Below, piece by piece: positions 47,405-59,516 of a stretch of DNA of 64,000 nucleotides. Numbering within the stretch: the first letter of the stretch is position 1; each line of letters begins with the position of its first letter. The position numbers and the translations under genes are program-made. The notes under the pieces were generated by a model. It was not told the origin of the DNA. It saw only the letters and a list, made by a program, of their open reading frames with translations, and searched no databases. The DNA is from CAIXZV01 sp963697365 (lineage in GTDB: Bacteria; Chloroflexota; Limnocylindria; Limnocylindrales; CSP1-4): positions 310,001 through 374,000 of the forward strand of contig CAVONT010000017.1 in the NCBI GenBank assembly GCA_963697365.1, given 5' to 3'.

Positions 47405-49360
47405 TCAGCCGTCCGTGACCGTCACCGAGGAGCCACTGACCTCGATCCGCTCGGTGCGACCTCCGATCCGGATCAGGAGCCGGTAGCCGCCTGCCGTGCG
47501 CGTGAACGCGAGCACCTCCGGGCTTGGTCGCCCGGCGGCTGGAACGAGGAGCGTCACGTAGCGCACGCTGCGGGCGCGTTGCGCCACCTCGAGCACCGGG
47601 GCGGGCTCGAGCGTCGAGTACCGGAAGCTGGTCCAGCCCTGGATCGGAGACCTCTGCCCGGTCACGACGCGCTGGCTGAAGTCCCCGGTGAGCTGCCGGA
47701 TCAGGATGTTGCCCCGTGGCCGCACCGTCCGGGCGGCGCGCGTTCCGACGATCAGTCGCGTACCGGGTGGCAGGTGCCAGAGCTGGCGGTAGGTATGGGT
47801 CGTTGACGAGCGGAGCCGGTCTTCCACGACGACATAGTCGAGGCGTCGTGACCAGGTGATCCGCCGGTCGTGGACCACACCTGCGTAGCCGGTTGCACGG
47901 AGGCGCACATCGAGGTAACGCGCCGTGGTCGCTGACCCGATGACGGTGGTCGGCGTGCTGCGCCACGTGGTCCCGCTGACGGTGACCACGTTGTGCGCGC
48001 TTCGTCCCCGCATGTAGGTCGCGGAACGCGCCACCCTGGTAGGCGTACATGCCGGGATCGACAAGGAGGCGGCTGCCCCAGGCCGCCAGGGTCAGGCTGG
48101 CGCCGTCGTCGTGGCCGTGGATCGCCTGCTTGGGGCCGTACCGGATCGAGAGTGCGGTCTCATCCTGGAACGTACGGCTGGTTCCCCAGCCGGAGCGGGC
48201 GAACAGGAAGCCCGCCGCAAAGCGCCGGATCCGAGAGGGAGGTCGTGGTCCCGACGCCCCTGCGGTCGCGGTGAACTCCGCCCAGGTGCCCGGGATCGAC
48301 GCCGCCTGAAGGTCGCTGGTGTCGCCCAGCAGCTCGTAGTAGCCCGACGGCAGCGTTGCATAGGCGAGCAGCTCCGGCATCAGCTGCGACACGGTCGAAG
48401 GCTGCGGCCGGCGTGAGGCCGAGTGCGAGCAGCCTGCTCTTCGCAACCGAGTAACGGCGGTAGTTGTAGAGCTGGTACGCGATCGCCTGCTCGTTGGTGA
48501 CCCCCTGGGCGTCGATGCTCTTGTCGACAGGGTGGTGATCCGCTGGACCGCGAGGTCGATCCAGTCCTTGCGGGCCAGCACGCGCCCGACTTCGAGCAGG
48601 CCGATCGCCTGGTTGAGCGCATGGTTGCCGCGGTTCACGTAGAACGCCGGATCGGCGAGCGTCTCGCCGTGCACCACGAGCGACGCGAGGAGCCAGTCGG
48701 GGGCGGCCAGGCGATCCGCGATACACGCGAAGACCACGGCCCGCAGCGCCGTGGAGTGGTCGTTCCAGGCCATGTCGGCCACGGCACCGTCCCGCGGATT
48801 GTCAGCGATCCAGTCGGCGGCGAGCTCCAGGGCGCGATCGGCATAGGCGGGCACGTCGTCTGGATCCCGGCCTCGACGAGGTTGATGACGTAGCGCAGGG
48901 AGTGGAAGTTGAACCGCCAGTTGGCGTCCGCGTACGGGTCCTCGGACCACGTGAGGTCGTGTGGCAGCGTCGCGGCCGGCCACGACCCGAGGGTGTACTG
49001 GTCGGCCAGGAGCGCATCTGCGGCGGCCACGGCGTCCGCCGATTGCAGGCAGTCCGGGGACAACCCCTCCTCGAGGGCCGAGGTCCCGACCGTCCCGTAC
49101 CCTGCCGTGCCGAAGACATCGAGCAAGGGGTCGCCGGTGACACCGGCGTCGGGCTCGACACCTGGGTCGGCCGGCGGACCTGGGTCGACGGCTGGCGGCG
49201 CGCTTGGGGTTGCCGAGGGATCCGCAGCATGAGCGGCAGGGACCAGCGCGACGACGAGGACGCAGGCACCAAGCGCGGCGACGAGTCGCTCGTGTGTCGC
49301 GGGCCAGCGGCGTCCGCGGGTGAGGGACCTGGAACCGGGTCGTCCGACTCTGCGTTGCAC
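47405..49360 (-). CDS. Secreted heparinase II/III-like polysaccharide lyase (frameshifted)
   Basis: Signal peptide LVAALGACVLVVALVPAAHA after a basic N-terminus, then a Pro/Asp-rich linker. The alpha-toroid part reads RFNFHSLRYVINLVEAG, DMAWNDHSTALRAVVFACIADR, VNRGNHALNQAIGLLEVGRVL and NEQAIAYQLYNYRRYSVAKSRL. The beta-sandwich part reads AAGFLFARSGWG, IHGHDDGASLTLAAWGSRLLVDPGMYAYQGG and SAHNVVTVSGTTW, the catalytic HxHxD-type region of heparinase II/III and related lyases. Shifts lie near 48000-48010, 48225, 48400, 48530 and 48860. About 650 codons. It likely cleaves an acidic polysaccharide outside the cell; the substrate is unknown. Confidence 0.82.
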
Positions 49361-49630
49361 GGGTACGATCCCCCACCTCGACCGCCAGCCTCATGGCCGA
49401 CGGACCCGGTTGATTCTACCCGGATCCACAACCGCGTCTCTGCACGTCCTTCGGCCCCCTCGGCGCCGCCGAACGGCAGGGGCAGCAGGGCGATCCGGCC
49501 CCGTCGTTCGCAACCCCTCCGAAACCGGAGCAGCGCGCACAGGCGGCGTACAATTCGGGTGATTTCCACAAGGGATACATGCGGGCCGCGTCCCCACCCT
49601 GCCCGCCGATGCACAAGGAGCCCAGCCACG

Positions 49631-52399
<2,769 letters not shown>

Positions 52400-52440
52400 G
52401 TCCGCCGCCGGCCCGGCCGGCTGTTCATAGGACGAAGTGC

Positions 52441-52474
52441 GTAGCGGCTCCTCCTGGTTGGGGGGAGCCGCTAC
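52441..52474 (+). terminator. Terminator after ppdK
   Basis: GTAGCGGCTCC (52441-52451) pairs with GGAGCCGCTAC (52464-52474). Three more pairs (one T-G) close on the loop TGGTTG, giving a 14-bp stem 41 bases after the stop. Confidence 0.8.
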
Positions 52475-52494
52475 ACGATTCCGCGTGGCTCGTT

Positions 52495-52550
52495 CGACAT
52501 GTGGCCGGTGCGACATGTGGCCGGTGCGGCATGTGTTCACTGCAACATGT
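52495..52550. repeat. 16-bp tandem repeat with ACATGT cores
   Basis: CGACATGTGGCCGGTG is repeated exactly at 52495-52510 and 52511-52526, followed by a partial third copy (CGGCATGTG) and an inverse AACATGTCG at about 52544-52552. It lies between the convergent ppdK and alcohol dehydrogenase genes. Confidence 0.85.
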
Positions 52551-52631
52551 CGCCCGCCGGTCAGCGCGGTGACCGGCCCTGGCGGATCCTCGCGTCCGAG
52601 GAGGTCACCGTCCCGTAGGCGCCGGCCCGGG

Positions 52632-53756
52632 CTACAACCCCGTGGCGCCGAACGCGATCACCTGGCGTGCGGCACGGCCCTCACGCAGCCGGTCGAAGGC
52701 GTCCTCGAGATCCTCGAGGCCGATGGTCCGGTCGATGAGCCGGTCGGCCGGAAGGCGGCCCTGCAGGAACATCCCCGCGTAGCGCGGGAAGTCGATCCCC
52801 GCCACCGCCGAGCCGTAGTTGGAGCCGATGATCCGCCGCCCGCCGTCCACGAACGGGAACGGCTCGAAGGCCGCCATCTCGCCGTACCTCGTGAGGCCCA
52901 CGAGACACGCCGTCCCGCCCGGGGGCAGTGCCGCGATCGCCTGCCCGATGGTCTGCGGCAGCCCGATCGCTTCGAACACGTAGTCCGGCCCGCCGTTGCC
53001 GGCCGCCGTCCGGATCCCGTCCACCACGTTCGAGCCATCCGCCGCCGCGTGGACCCAGTGGGTGGCGCCGAGCTGGCCGGCCAGCTCGATCTTGTCGCGG
53101 TTCACATCCACCGCGATGATCCGCGAGGCCCCCGCGATGACTGCACCCATCACGCACGACAGGCCGACCCCGCCCAGGCCGATCACGGCCACCGTGGCGC
53201 CCGCCGGGACGTCAGCGGTCTTGAGCACGGCGCCCACACCCGTGGACACGCCGCAGCCGATGAGCGCCGCCACGCCGTCGGGGATGCCGTCCGGCATCGG
53301 GATGGCCGCCGCAGCCGGGACGACCTGGGTCGTCGCCATCGTCCCGATGGAGAGATAGGTGAGGACGGGCGTGCCGTCGGGCCGCCTGGTACGGGTGGTC
53401 CCGTCCGCCATGGCATGGCCGAGAGCGGGGGAGGCGGTGCAGATCCACTGGCGCCCCAGCTGGCAGTTGCGGCAGCGCAGGCACGGCGCGTACCAGGTGA
53501 GCGCCACCTGGCGGCCGATGGCAGCGCGGTCGATCCCGGCGCCGACCTGCTCGATGATGCCGGCGCCTTCATGGCCCATGACGATGGGGCCGGGCCGCTC
53601 CCAGTGGCCGTCCCGGACGTGCAGGTCGGAGTGGCAGACGCCTGCGGCGGTCATCCGGACGAGGACCTCGCCGGGCCCGGGGTCGTCGAGGAGCAGGGTC
53701 TCGAGAACGGTGGATCGGCCGCCCTCGATGAGCACCGCCGCAGAGATCTCGCGCAT
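52632..53756 (-). CDS. Zinc-dependent alcohol dehydrogenase (class III-like)
   Basis: 374 residues, intact. Catalytic zinc: Cys in AAGVCHSDLHVRDG, His in VMGHEGAGIIEQVG, and a Cys in ALIGCGVSTGVGAVL. Structural zinc: CLRCRNCQLGRQWIC. The Rossmann motif VAVIGLGGVGLSCVMGAVIAGA and acidic residue in IIAVDVNRDKIELA favour NAD. The overall pattern matches class III-type and mycothiol/NDMA-linked alcohol dehydrogenases. The C-terminal part reads GLEDLEDAFDRLREGRAARQVI. Oxidation of a primary alcohol, or of formaldehyde as a thiol adduct, are the options. Confidence 0.9.
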   Translation of the reverse strand: MREISAAVLIEGGRSTVLETLLLDDPGPGEVLVRMTAAGVCHSDLHVRDGHWERPGPIVMGHEGAGIIEQVGAGIDRAAIGRQVALTWYAPCLRCRNCQLGRQWICTASPALGHAMADGTTRTRRPDGTPVLTYLSIGTMATTQVVPAAAAIPMPDGIPDGVAALIGCGVSTGVGAVLKTADVPAGATVAVIGLGGVGLSCVMGAVIAGASRIIAVDVNRDKIELAGQLGATHWVHAAADGSNVVDGIRTAAGNGGPDYVFEAIGLPQTIGQAIAALPPGGTACLVGLTRYGEMAAFEPFPFVDGGRRIIGSNYGSAVAGIDFPRYAGMFLQGRLPADRLIDRTIGLEDLEDAFDRLREGRAARQVIAFGATGL

Positions 53757-53906
53757 GGATCCTCGTCCCTCGTGTCGACCGCGTCATGGGCTCGGGCGGA
53801 TCCGGGCGGCCCCGCTCGTCGCGGCGTGTCCACGTATGGTGCCTGTCCGGTGCGGTGTGCGCGCGCCGGTGCGGACCGGTGCGCGCGTGCCCTGGCGGTG
53901 CGCGCC

Positions 53907-56870
53907 TCAGCCGGTGTTCTGCAGCCCCGCTGCGATGCCGTTGATCGTCGCGCCGATGACCGCGCGGATCGCGGCCGGATCGGTGGCCCCCTCGGAAGCG
54001 CCCGCGCCGGCCTCCTCCACGTCGCGCAGCCGGGCCAGGAGCTCCACCTGGACGGCCGACAGCGCGTCGACGTACGGGTTGCGCACGGCGATCGCCCGCT
54101 CGAGGCGCGGGTGGCCTTCCAGCAGGCGCTCCCGGCCGGTGATCAGCAGCAGCATCCGCACGGAGCGCACGTACTCGGCCTCGATCATGCCCCGGATCGC
54201 CAGCGCGTCCGCACCCGGGGCGAGGTCCGCGTAGCGCCGGAATGTGCCGAGATCCGCCTTGGCGAGCGACAGCTCCGCGTTGTCCATGACCGACGCGAAG
54301 AACGGCCACCGCCGGTACAGCCCGGCGAGATCCTCCACGACGGACTTCCCACCGCGCGCCGTGACCGCCTCGAGCGCCGTGCCGAGCCCGTACCAGCCGG
54401 GCAGGTTCGCGCGCGACTGCGACCATGCGAAGACCCACGGGATGGCCCGCAGCGAGCCGATGTCCGGCACCGCCCGGTGGCTGCCCCGGCCGCCCGGGCG
54501 GCTCGACGGGCGCGACCCCAGGCCCAGCCCGGCGATGAGGTCGATCGGGGTCGACGCCTGGAAGAAGGCCGCGAACGCCGGTTGCTCCACGAGGGCCCGG
54601 TACGCGGACCGGCTGATGGCCGAGAGCTCGGTCATCGTGGCGTCGCCTGCGCCCGATGCCTCCCGGGCCGTCGCGGCATGCTCGGGGCGCAAGGCGAGCA
54701 GCACCGCTGACGTCACCTGCTCCAGGTGCCGCTGGGCAATCGCGACGTCCGCGTAGTGGGCGGCGATGACCTCGCCCTGCTCGGTGAACTTGAGGCCGCC
54801 GTCCACCGACCCGGGCGCCTGGGCCAGGATCGCCCGGTTGGCAGGCCCGCCTCCGCGTCCGATCGCTCCGCCCCGGCCATGGAACAGCACGAGGTGCACC
54901 TCGTTGCGCCGGGCGACCGCCACCAGCGCCTCCTGGGCCCGGTACAGCTGCCAGTTCGCGGCCAGGAAGCCGCTCTCCTTGGACGAGTCCGAGTAGCCGA
55001 GCATGACCTCCTGGCTGCTGCCCCGGGACCGCAGGTGCGCCCGGTAGGCAGGATCCGCGAGGAGTGCCTCGAGCAGCTCGCCGGCGCCGCTGAGCGCCTC
55101 CGACGACTCCAGCAGGGGTACCACGTCGAGCACCGGGAGCGCGGCCGGCAGGTCCGCGAGGGCGGGGGTCGGCCGGCCGAACGGCTCCGGCTCGGCGGCC
55201 AGTCGGGCCAGCTCCAGGACGTTCGCGACGTCCTCGAGCGTCGTGGTGAACGAGATCACGTAGCGATGGCAGGCATGGACGCCGTAGCGCTGCTGCAGGC
55301 GCGCGATCGCGCGGAACGTCGCCAGCACCTCGGCGAGCGTGACGCCTCCCGCGACCACGTGGTCCGGGCCGGCACCGGCCCGGATGGCCTCGAGCGCCGC
55401 GCGGTGGACCCCCGCGTGCTGGCGCACCTCGAGCGATGCGAGGTGGAACCCGAACGTCGCCACCTGCCAGCGCAGGTCCGCCACCGCCCCCCACGCGACG
55501 CGGGCCAGGCCATCGGCCACCAGGGCGTCCTGCAGCACGCCGAGGTCGAGGTCGAACGCCTTCGCATCCCCGTAGCCGCCGGCTCGCGGCGCAGTCTCGC
55601 CGGTCAGCGTGGCACGCGTTCGCCGCAACCGCTCGGCCATGGCGCCCAGGCGCTGGCGGTAGGGCTCGTCGGGGAAGCGGCGGCGCAGCTGGCGGACGGT
55701 GTCGGGCAGCTCCTCCGCGTCGCGGGCCAGGGCGGAGGCGAGCGGCCGGTGGACACGCTCCGGACCGAGGCGCGCGGCCACGGTCTGCATCAGGCGGGAC
55801 GTGACCGCCTCGTAGCCACGCAGCAGGTGCTCGGCCTGGAGACGCGCCACCGCGACTGTGATGTCCGAGGTGACGCCCGGGTGGCCGTCGCGGTCCGAGC
55901 CGATCCATGACCCGAAGCGCAGCACCGCGGGCGGAGCAGGGCGGTGCGTTCCGGTTCGCCCGCTGTCGCCGGCCACGGGGGGCGGGGCGTCCATCGGATG
56001 GTCGGCCGCGGTCTCGTCGAGGGCACGGTCCAGTGCGCGCATGAAGCGCGGCACGACGATGAACAGCGTCTCGTCGAAGATCGCCAGCGCGGAGCGCACC
56101 TCGTCGAGCGGTGTCGGCGCGATCGCCCGCAGGTCGCCCGTGTGCCACAGCAGCGAGATCTCCTCGCGCAGGCGGCGCCGCAGGTCGGCGTCCTCGTCGG
56201 GCGTGACGAGCGGGTCGTCGAGGTGGTCCAGCAGGCGGCGGATACGGCGCTGCGCCACGAGCAGCGTCCTGCGCCGTGCCTCGGTGGGATGCGCCGTGAG
56301 CACCGGGTGGACGCGGACCCGCGCGAGCACGTCCGCCGTCTCGTCCGCAGTACGGGTCGCGCGCAGGGTCCGGATGGCCTCGGTGACGGAGTCGTCCACC
56401 GGCTTCCCCCGGGCCAGCCGCGCCCGCGAGCGCAGGACGCGGATGCGCTGGCGCTCCTCGGCGATGTTCACCAGCTGGAAGTACGTCGTGAACGCCTTGC
56501 CCACCGCGGCCAGCTGCTCGAGGTCCAGCGACGCGATGTCGGCGGTGAGGCGATCCCGATCCGGATCGGACCCGGCAGGTGGTTGTGGCTCCTGGCGCAG
56601 CGCGATCGTCCGCCGGCGGATGCCCTCGACCAGCTCGAACAGCTCCGGGCCGGCCTGCTCGGCGATCACCTGGCCCAACAGCGCGCCGAGCAGGCGCACC
56701 TCCGCCGCGAGGACGTCGCGTGACGCGCCCATGCCGGGGCCGGGCGGCTCGGCGGCGACCGCGGGGAACTGGGCGGCGACCGCGGGGAACTGGGCGTCGA
56801 CCGCGGGGAAGCGGCCGACGCCGGTGCGCGGGGCGGTGTCCCGCCTGGTGCGGGCTGGGCGGTCTGCCAT
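53907..56870 (-). CDS. ppc: Phosphoenolpyruvate carboxylase
   Basis: Carboxylates PEP to oxaloacetate, replenishing the TCA cycle. 987 residues, intact. Catalytic His194 is in VLTAHPTEARRRTLL. Later motifs are LRFGSWIGSDRDGHPGVT, EVMLGYSDSSKESGFLAANW, the catalytic glycine loop LFHGRGGAIGRGGGPANRAI, and FAWSQSRANLPGWYGLGTAL. The protein ends GIAAGLQNTG, the invariant C-terminal Gly of PEP carboxylases preceded by QNTG. The N-terminus carries three near-identical heptads (FPAVDAQ, FPAVAAQ, FPAVAAE; residues 21-41) from a 21-bp tandem repeat, an unusual feature. Confidence 0.97.
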   Translation of the reverse strand: MADRPARTRRDTAPRTGVGRFPAVDAQFPAVAAQFPAVAAEPPGPGMGASRDVLAAEVRLLGALLGQVIAEQAGPELFELVEGIRRRTIALRQEPQPPAGSDPDRDRLTADIASLDLEQLAAVGKAFTTYFQLVNIAEERQRIRVLRSRARLARGKPVDDSVTEAIRTLRATRTADETADVLARVRVHPVLTAHPTEARRRTLLVAQRRIRRLLDHLDDPLVTPDEDADLRRRLREEISLLWHTGDLRAIAPTPLDEVRSALAIFDETLFIVVPRFMRALDRALDETAADHPMDAPPPVAGDSGRTGTHRPAPPAVLRFGSWIGSDRDGHPGVTSDITVAVARLQAEHLLRGYEAVTSRLMQTVAARLGPERVHRPLASALARDAEELPDTVRQLRRRFPDEPYRQRLGAMAERLRRTRATLTGETAPRAGGYGDAKAFDLDLGVLQDALVADGLARVAWGAVADLRWQVATFGFHLASLEVRQHAGVHRAALEAIRAGAGPDHVVAGGVTLAEVLATFRAIARLQQRYGVHACHRYVISFTTTLEDVANVLELARLAAEPEPFGRPTPALADLPAALPVLDVVPLLESSEALSGAGELLEALLADPAYRAHLRSRGSSQEVMLGYSDSSKESGFLAANWQLYRAQEALVAVARRNEVHLVLFHGRGGAIGRGGGPANRAILAQAPGSVDGGLKFTEQGEVIAAHYADVAIAQRHLEQVTSAVLLALRPEHAATAREASGAGDATMTELSAISRSAYRALVEQPAFAAFFQASTPIDLIAGLGLGSRPSSRPGGRGSHRAVPDIGSLRAIPWVFAWSQSRANLPGWYGLGTALEAVTARGGKSVVEDLAGLYRRWPFFASVMDNAELSLAKADLGTFRRYADLAPGADALAIRGMIEAEYVRSVRMLLLITGRERLLEGHPRLERAIAVRNPYVDALSAVQVELLARLRDVEEAGAGASEGATDPAAIRAVIGATINGIAAGLQNTG

Positions 56871-56997
56871 GGCGGACAGGATGGCCCATGCCGCGGCCTA
56901 CTGTCAGCGGACGCAGGGTTACGGTTCGACTGCAAGGACACCGTCCCGCTACCGCACCGCAACCGACGCGGGTTGCGGAGCCGCCTAGGCTCTTCTC

Positions 56998-58437
56998 GTG
57001 ACCGGCATGCCGACGTTCGACAGCGACGACCACGCGACCCTTCCGCCCGACGCCACCGGCCTCGTGGAGGGCATCGATCTGCGCGGTCCATCCGGCCCCG
57101 AGCAGTTGCTCGTCGCGCCCGGCGCTGCGGACGATGCCATCCCCGGCTCTGCCGTCCGACAGCCAGCCGCGGAGCACCAGCTGCCGGCCCCACCGCCCCC
57201 GGACGACCCCGTCGCGCAGCTCACGTTCCTCCACGAGCTGCTGCGGCTTGCGACCACGGCCAGCACCTTCGAGGGGCTCCTCGAGACGGTGGTCGACGGC
57301 ACCCGCGACGCCCTTCGGGCCCGTGTCTCGTCGCTCTACCTCATGGACCGGGACGAGCTGTCACTCACGCTCGCAGCCACCAACGGCCTCGACCGCCACC
57401 ACATCGGTCGCGCCATCGTCCCGGTCGGCGAGGGCATCACCGGCCGGGTCGCCGCCCGCCGGGAGCCGATCGCCGTGCGTGACGTTGCCGAGGACGAGCG
57501 CTTCCTGTGGGTCCGCGGGCTCGACCAGCGCCGCTTCATCGCCGCGATGCTGTCCGTCCCGCTCACCTGGCACGATCACGTCATCGGCGTCCTCAGTGTC
57601 CAGACCGAGGAGGCCCGCGACTTCACCACGGGTGACATCGCGCAGCTCTCCGCCATCGCGGACCTGCTGGCGGGGATCGTCGAGAAGGGCCGTCTGCAGC
57701 GCGAGGCGGAGGCCCAAGTGGCCCAGCTGCAGGCCCTGGACCAGGCCCGCAACGAGCTCATCGCGCTCGTCACCCACGAGCTGCGGACGCCACTGGCGGT
57801 GGTGCGCGCGTACACGGACCTGCTCGCCGAGGAGCCGACGCTCGATGGCCGCTCATCGCGCGATCCCCAGCGGCGCATGACCCGCTCCGCCTGGCATCTC
57901 GGCACCGTCGAGCAGATCGAGCGCTTGGACCGCCTGGTCGACTCGATCCTCGAATCGGTCCGCGTGGTCCCCGACCAGCCCGCGGAGCTCTCCGACATCG
58001 ACGTCCACGAGTTCATCGAGGATGTCCTCGAGGACGTGGCGCCCCTGCTGCACCGGCACCGGCCGGAGATCGCTCGGTCGCGGCGCCTCCACGTCCTGGC
58101 GGATCCGGCCCGCCTCCGGCAGGTGCTGGAGCACCTGCTCGAGAACGCCGTGAAGTACGCGCCACCCGATACCCGGGTGGAGGTCGGGTGGACCCTCCAC
58201 GAGGGGATCGCCCGCATCGCCGTGTCCGATGAGGGGCCCGGCATTCCGCCCGAGTGGCGGGAGCGCATCTTCGAACCCTATTCCCGGCGGGAGACGCTCA
58301 CCGCCCGTGGGTCCGGCATCGGGCTCTACGCGGCGCGCCGCCTGGCCAAGACGATGGGCGGCAGGCTCTGGTGCGAGCCCGCTGACGGCGGTGGGGCGCG
58401 CTTCGTGCTCGCCCTGCGTGCCTCGGCTGCCGCCTGA
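56998..58437 (+). CDS. GAF-domain sensor histidine kinase
   Basis: 479 residues with no membrane span. A disordered N-terminus is followed by a GAF domain (about residues 80-230: ATTASTFEGLLETVVDGTRDAL, GEGITGRVAARREPIAVRDV, FIAAMLSVPLTWHDHVIGVLSV). HisKA has phospho-acceptor His260 in THELRTPLAVVRAY, and the ATPase domain has N box LLENAVKYA (Asn383), DEGPGIPPEWRE and GSGIGLYAARRLAK. The start is GTG at 56998, divergent from ppc. Followed after 22 bases by a response regulator gene. Stimulus unknown; the GAF may bind a small molecule or sense redox state. Confidence 0.92.
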   Translation: MTGMPTFDSDDHATLPPDATGLVEGIDLRGPSGPEQLLVAPGAADDAIPGSAVRQPAAEHQLPAPPPPDDPVAQLTFLHELLRLATTASTFEGLLETVVDGTRDALRARVSSLYLMDRDELSLTLAATNGLDRHHIGRAIVPVGEGITGRVAARREPIAVRDVAEDERFLWVRGLDQRRFIAAMLSVPLTWHDHVIGVLSVQTEEARDFTTGDIAQLSAIADLLAGIVEKGRLQREAEAQVAQLQALDQARNELIALVTHELRTPLAVVRAYTDLLAEEPTLDGRSSRDPQRRMTRSAWHLGTVEQIERLDRLVDSILESVRVVPDQPAELSDIDVHEFIEDVLEDVAPLLHRHRPEIARSRRLHVLADPARLRQVLEHLLENAVKYAPPDTRVEVGWTLHEGIARIAVSDEGPGIPPEWRERIFEPYSRRETLTARGSGIGLYAARRLAKTMGGRLWCEPADGGGARFVLALRASAAA

Positions 58438-58459
58438 CCAGCACATGAGGTAGAGAACG

Positions 58460-59182
58460 ATGATCGGAACACGGCCCCTGCGGATCCTGGTGGTGGACGA
58501 CGACCCCGCGATGGTCGGCGCGATCACCGCGCTCGTCGGAACGGAGGGCCACCAGGTCATCACGGCGTACGACGGGCTGACGGCGGTGAAGCGATTCCGC
58601 GAGGAGAACCCGGACCTCGTGCTTCTTGACCTCGCCATGCCGGGCCCCGATGGCTTCACCGTGATCGGCCAGCTCCGGGCCGCCGGCAACGTCCCTGTCC
58701 TCGTGGTGTCCGGCGAGAACGCCGAGGCTGCCAAGGTGAAGGCGCTGGGCATCGGTGCGGACGACTATCTCGTCAAGCCGTTCGGCAAGCAGGAGCTGCT
58801 GGCCCGGATCTCGGCGGTCATGCGCCGCGTGGACCTGGCCTCCACCGGCCGCCCCGGCGGCGGCGATGGCGCGCCCGGGATCCTCACGGCGGGCTCGCTC
58901 ACGCTTGAGCCGGCACGCCACGAGGCGCGCGTGGGCGCGATCCAGCTGGGCCTGACCCCCACCGAGTTCCGCCTGCTCGAGGCGCTGGTCCGCGCCGGCG
59001 GCGACCTCGTCCCGCACCACCGCCTCGCGCGCGCCGGCTGGCCGGCCGAGCCCGACCCGGATCTGCTGTGGCTCAAGCCGCACCTCGCCCGGCTGCGCTC
59101 GAAGCTGGAGGCCGTCGGTGGGCCGCGGATCGTGGCCATCCGCTCCGTCGGCTACCGCATCGAGGCCGACGAGCGGGCCTGA
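58460..59182 (+). CDS. OmpR-type response regulator
   Basis: 240 residues, intact. Receiver: LRILVVDDDPAMVGAI, phospho-acceptor Asp57 in LVLLDLAMPGPDG, VLVVSGENAE, and Lys in YLVKPFGKQELLARI. Winged helix: LTPTEFRLLEALVRAGGDLVPHHRLARAGWPAE, then LKPHLARLRSKLEAVGG and IVAIRSVGYRIE. Partner of the GAF kinase upstream. ATGAGGTAGAGAACG before the ATG gives GAGGTAGAG as a possible Shine-Dalgarno. The stop lies inside a 19-bp tandem duplication and is followed by a terminator. Confidence 0.94.
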   Translation: MIGTRPLRILVVDDDPAMVGAITALVGTEGHQVITAYDGLTAVKRFREENPDLVLLDLAMPGPDGFTVIGQLRAAGNVPVLVVSGENAEAAKVKALGIGADDYLVKPFGKQELLARISAVMRRVDLASTGRPGGGDGAPGILTAGSLTLEPARHEARVGAIQLGLTPTEFRLLEALVRAGGDLVPHHRLARAGWPAEPDPDLLWLKPHLARLRSKLEAVGGPRIVAIRSVGYRIEADERA

Positions 59183-59209
59183 GGCCGACGAGCGGCCCTG
59201 AGGCCGACG
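59162..59209. repeat. 19-bp tandem duplication at the response-regulator stop
   Basis: GAGGCCGACGAGCGGGCCT (59162-59180) is followed by GAGGCCGACGAGCGGCCCT (59181-59199) and the partial copy GAGGCCGACG. The stop TGA sits at the centre of the palindrome GGCCTGAGGCC formed at the junction. Confidence 0.85.
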
Positions 59210-59224
59210 CGATCAGGGAGCAGC

Positions 59225-59250
59225 GAAGCCGGGCCGCGAGGCCCGGCTTC
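59225..59250 (+). terminator. Terminator after the response regulator
   Basis: Perfect 11-bp stem GAAGCCGGGCC (59225-59235) / GGCCCGGCTTC (59240-59250), tetraloop GCGA, then TTCGT. Confidence 0.88.
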
Positions 59251-59424
59251 TTCGTGTGGAACGGTGTGGGTCCAGTGAGCGGCCGGTGCGCACACCGTGC
59301 GGTGATGTCGCGGTATGCGCACGTCACGCACCCATCGTGCGGTGTGGCATTCCCCGGGACGACCTGATCGGAGCGCTGTCCGCTCAAGCAGCGACGGGAC
59401 GGCACGATGGGAGCGCGTGGCGCT

Positions 59425-59500
59425 CAGCCGGACTCGATCGCCCCAGCCGGACTCGATCGCCCCAGCCGGACTCGATCGCCCCAGCCGGACGCGATCGCCC
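59425..59500. repeat. 19-bp tandem repeat, about four copies
   Basis: The unit CAGCCGGACTCGATCGCCC starts at 59425, 59444, 59463 and 59482; the fourth copy is altered (ACGCGATCG). Each unit contains CGATCG. It lies just downstream of the first small Cys-rich gene, in non-coding DNA. Confidence 0.9.
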
Positions 59501-59516
59501 CCAGGCGGAGGATGGG

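Noticed and set aside
48902..49630. N-terminal extension of PPDK back to 48902
   Set aside because: It is open only because of high GC; family homology starts at 49631 and the upstream part overlaps the heparinase-like gene on the other strand.
53907..57234. 1221-residue reading of the ppc region on the minus strand
   Set aside because: It is an out-of-frame open reading of GC-rich DNA. The 987-residue frame contains all PEP carboxylase motifs.
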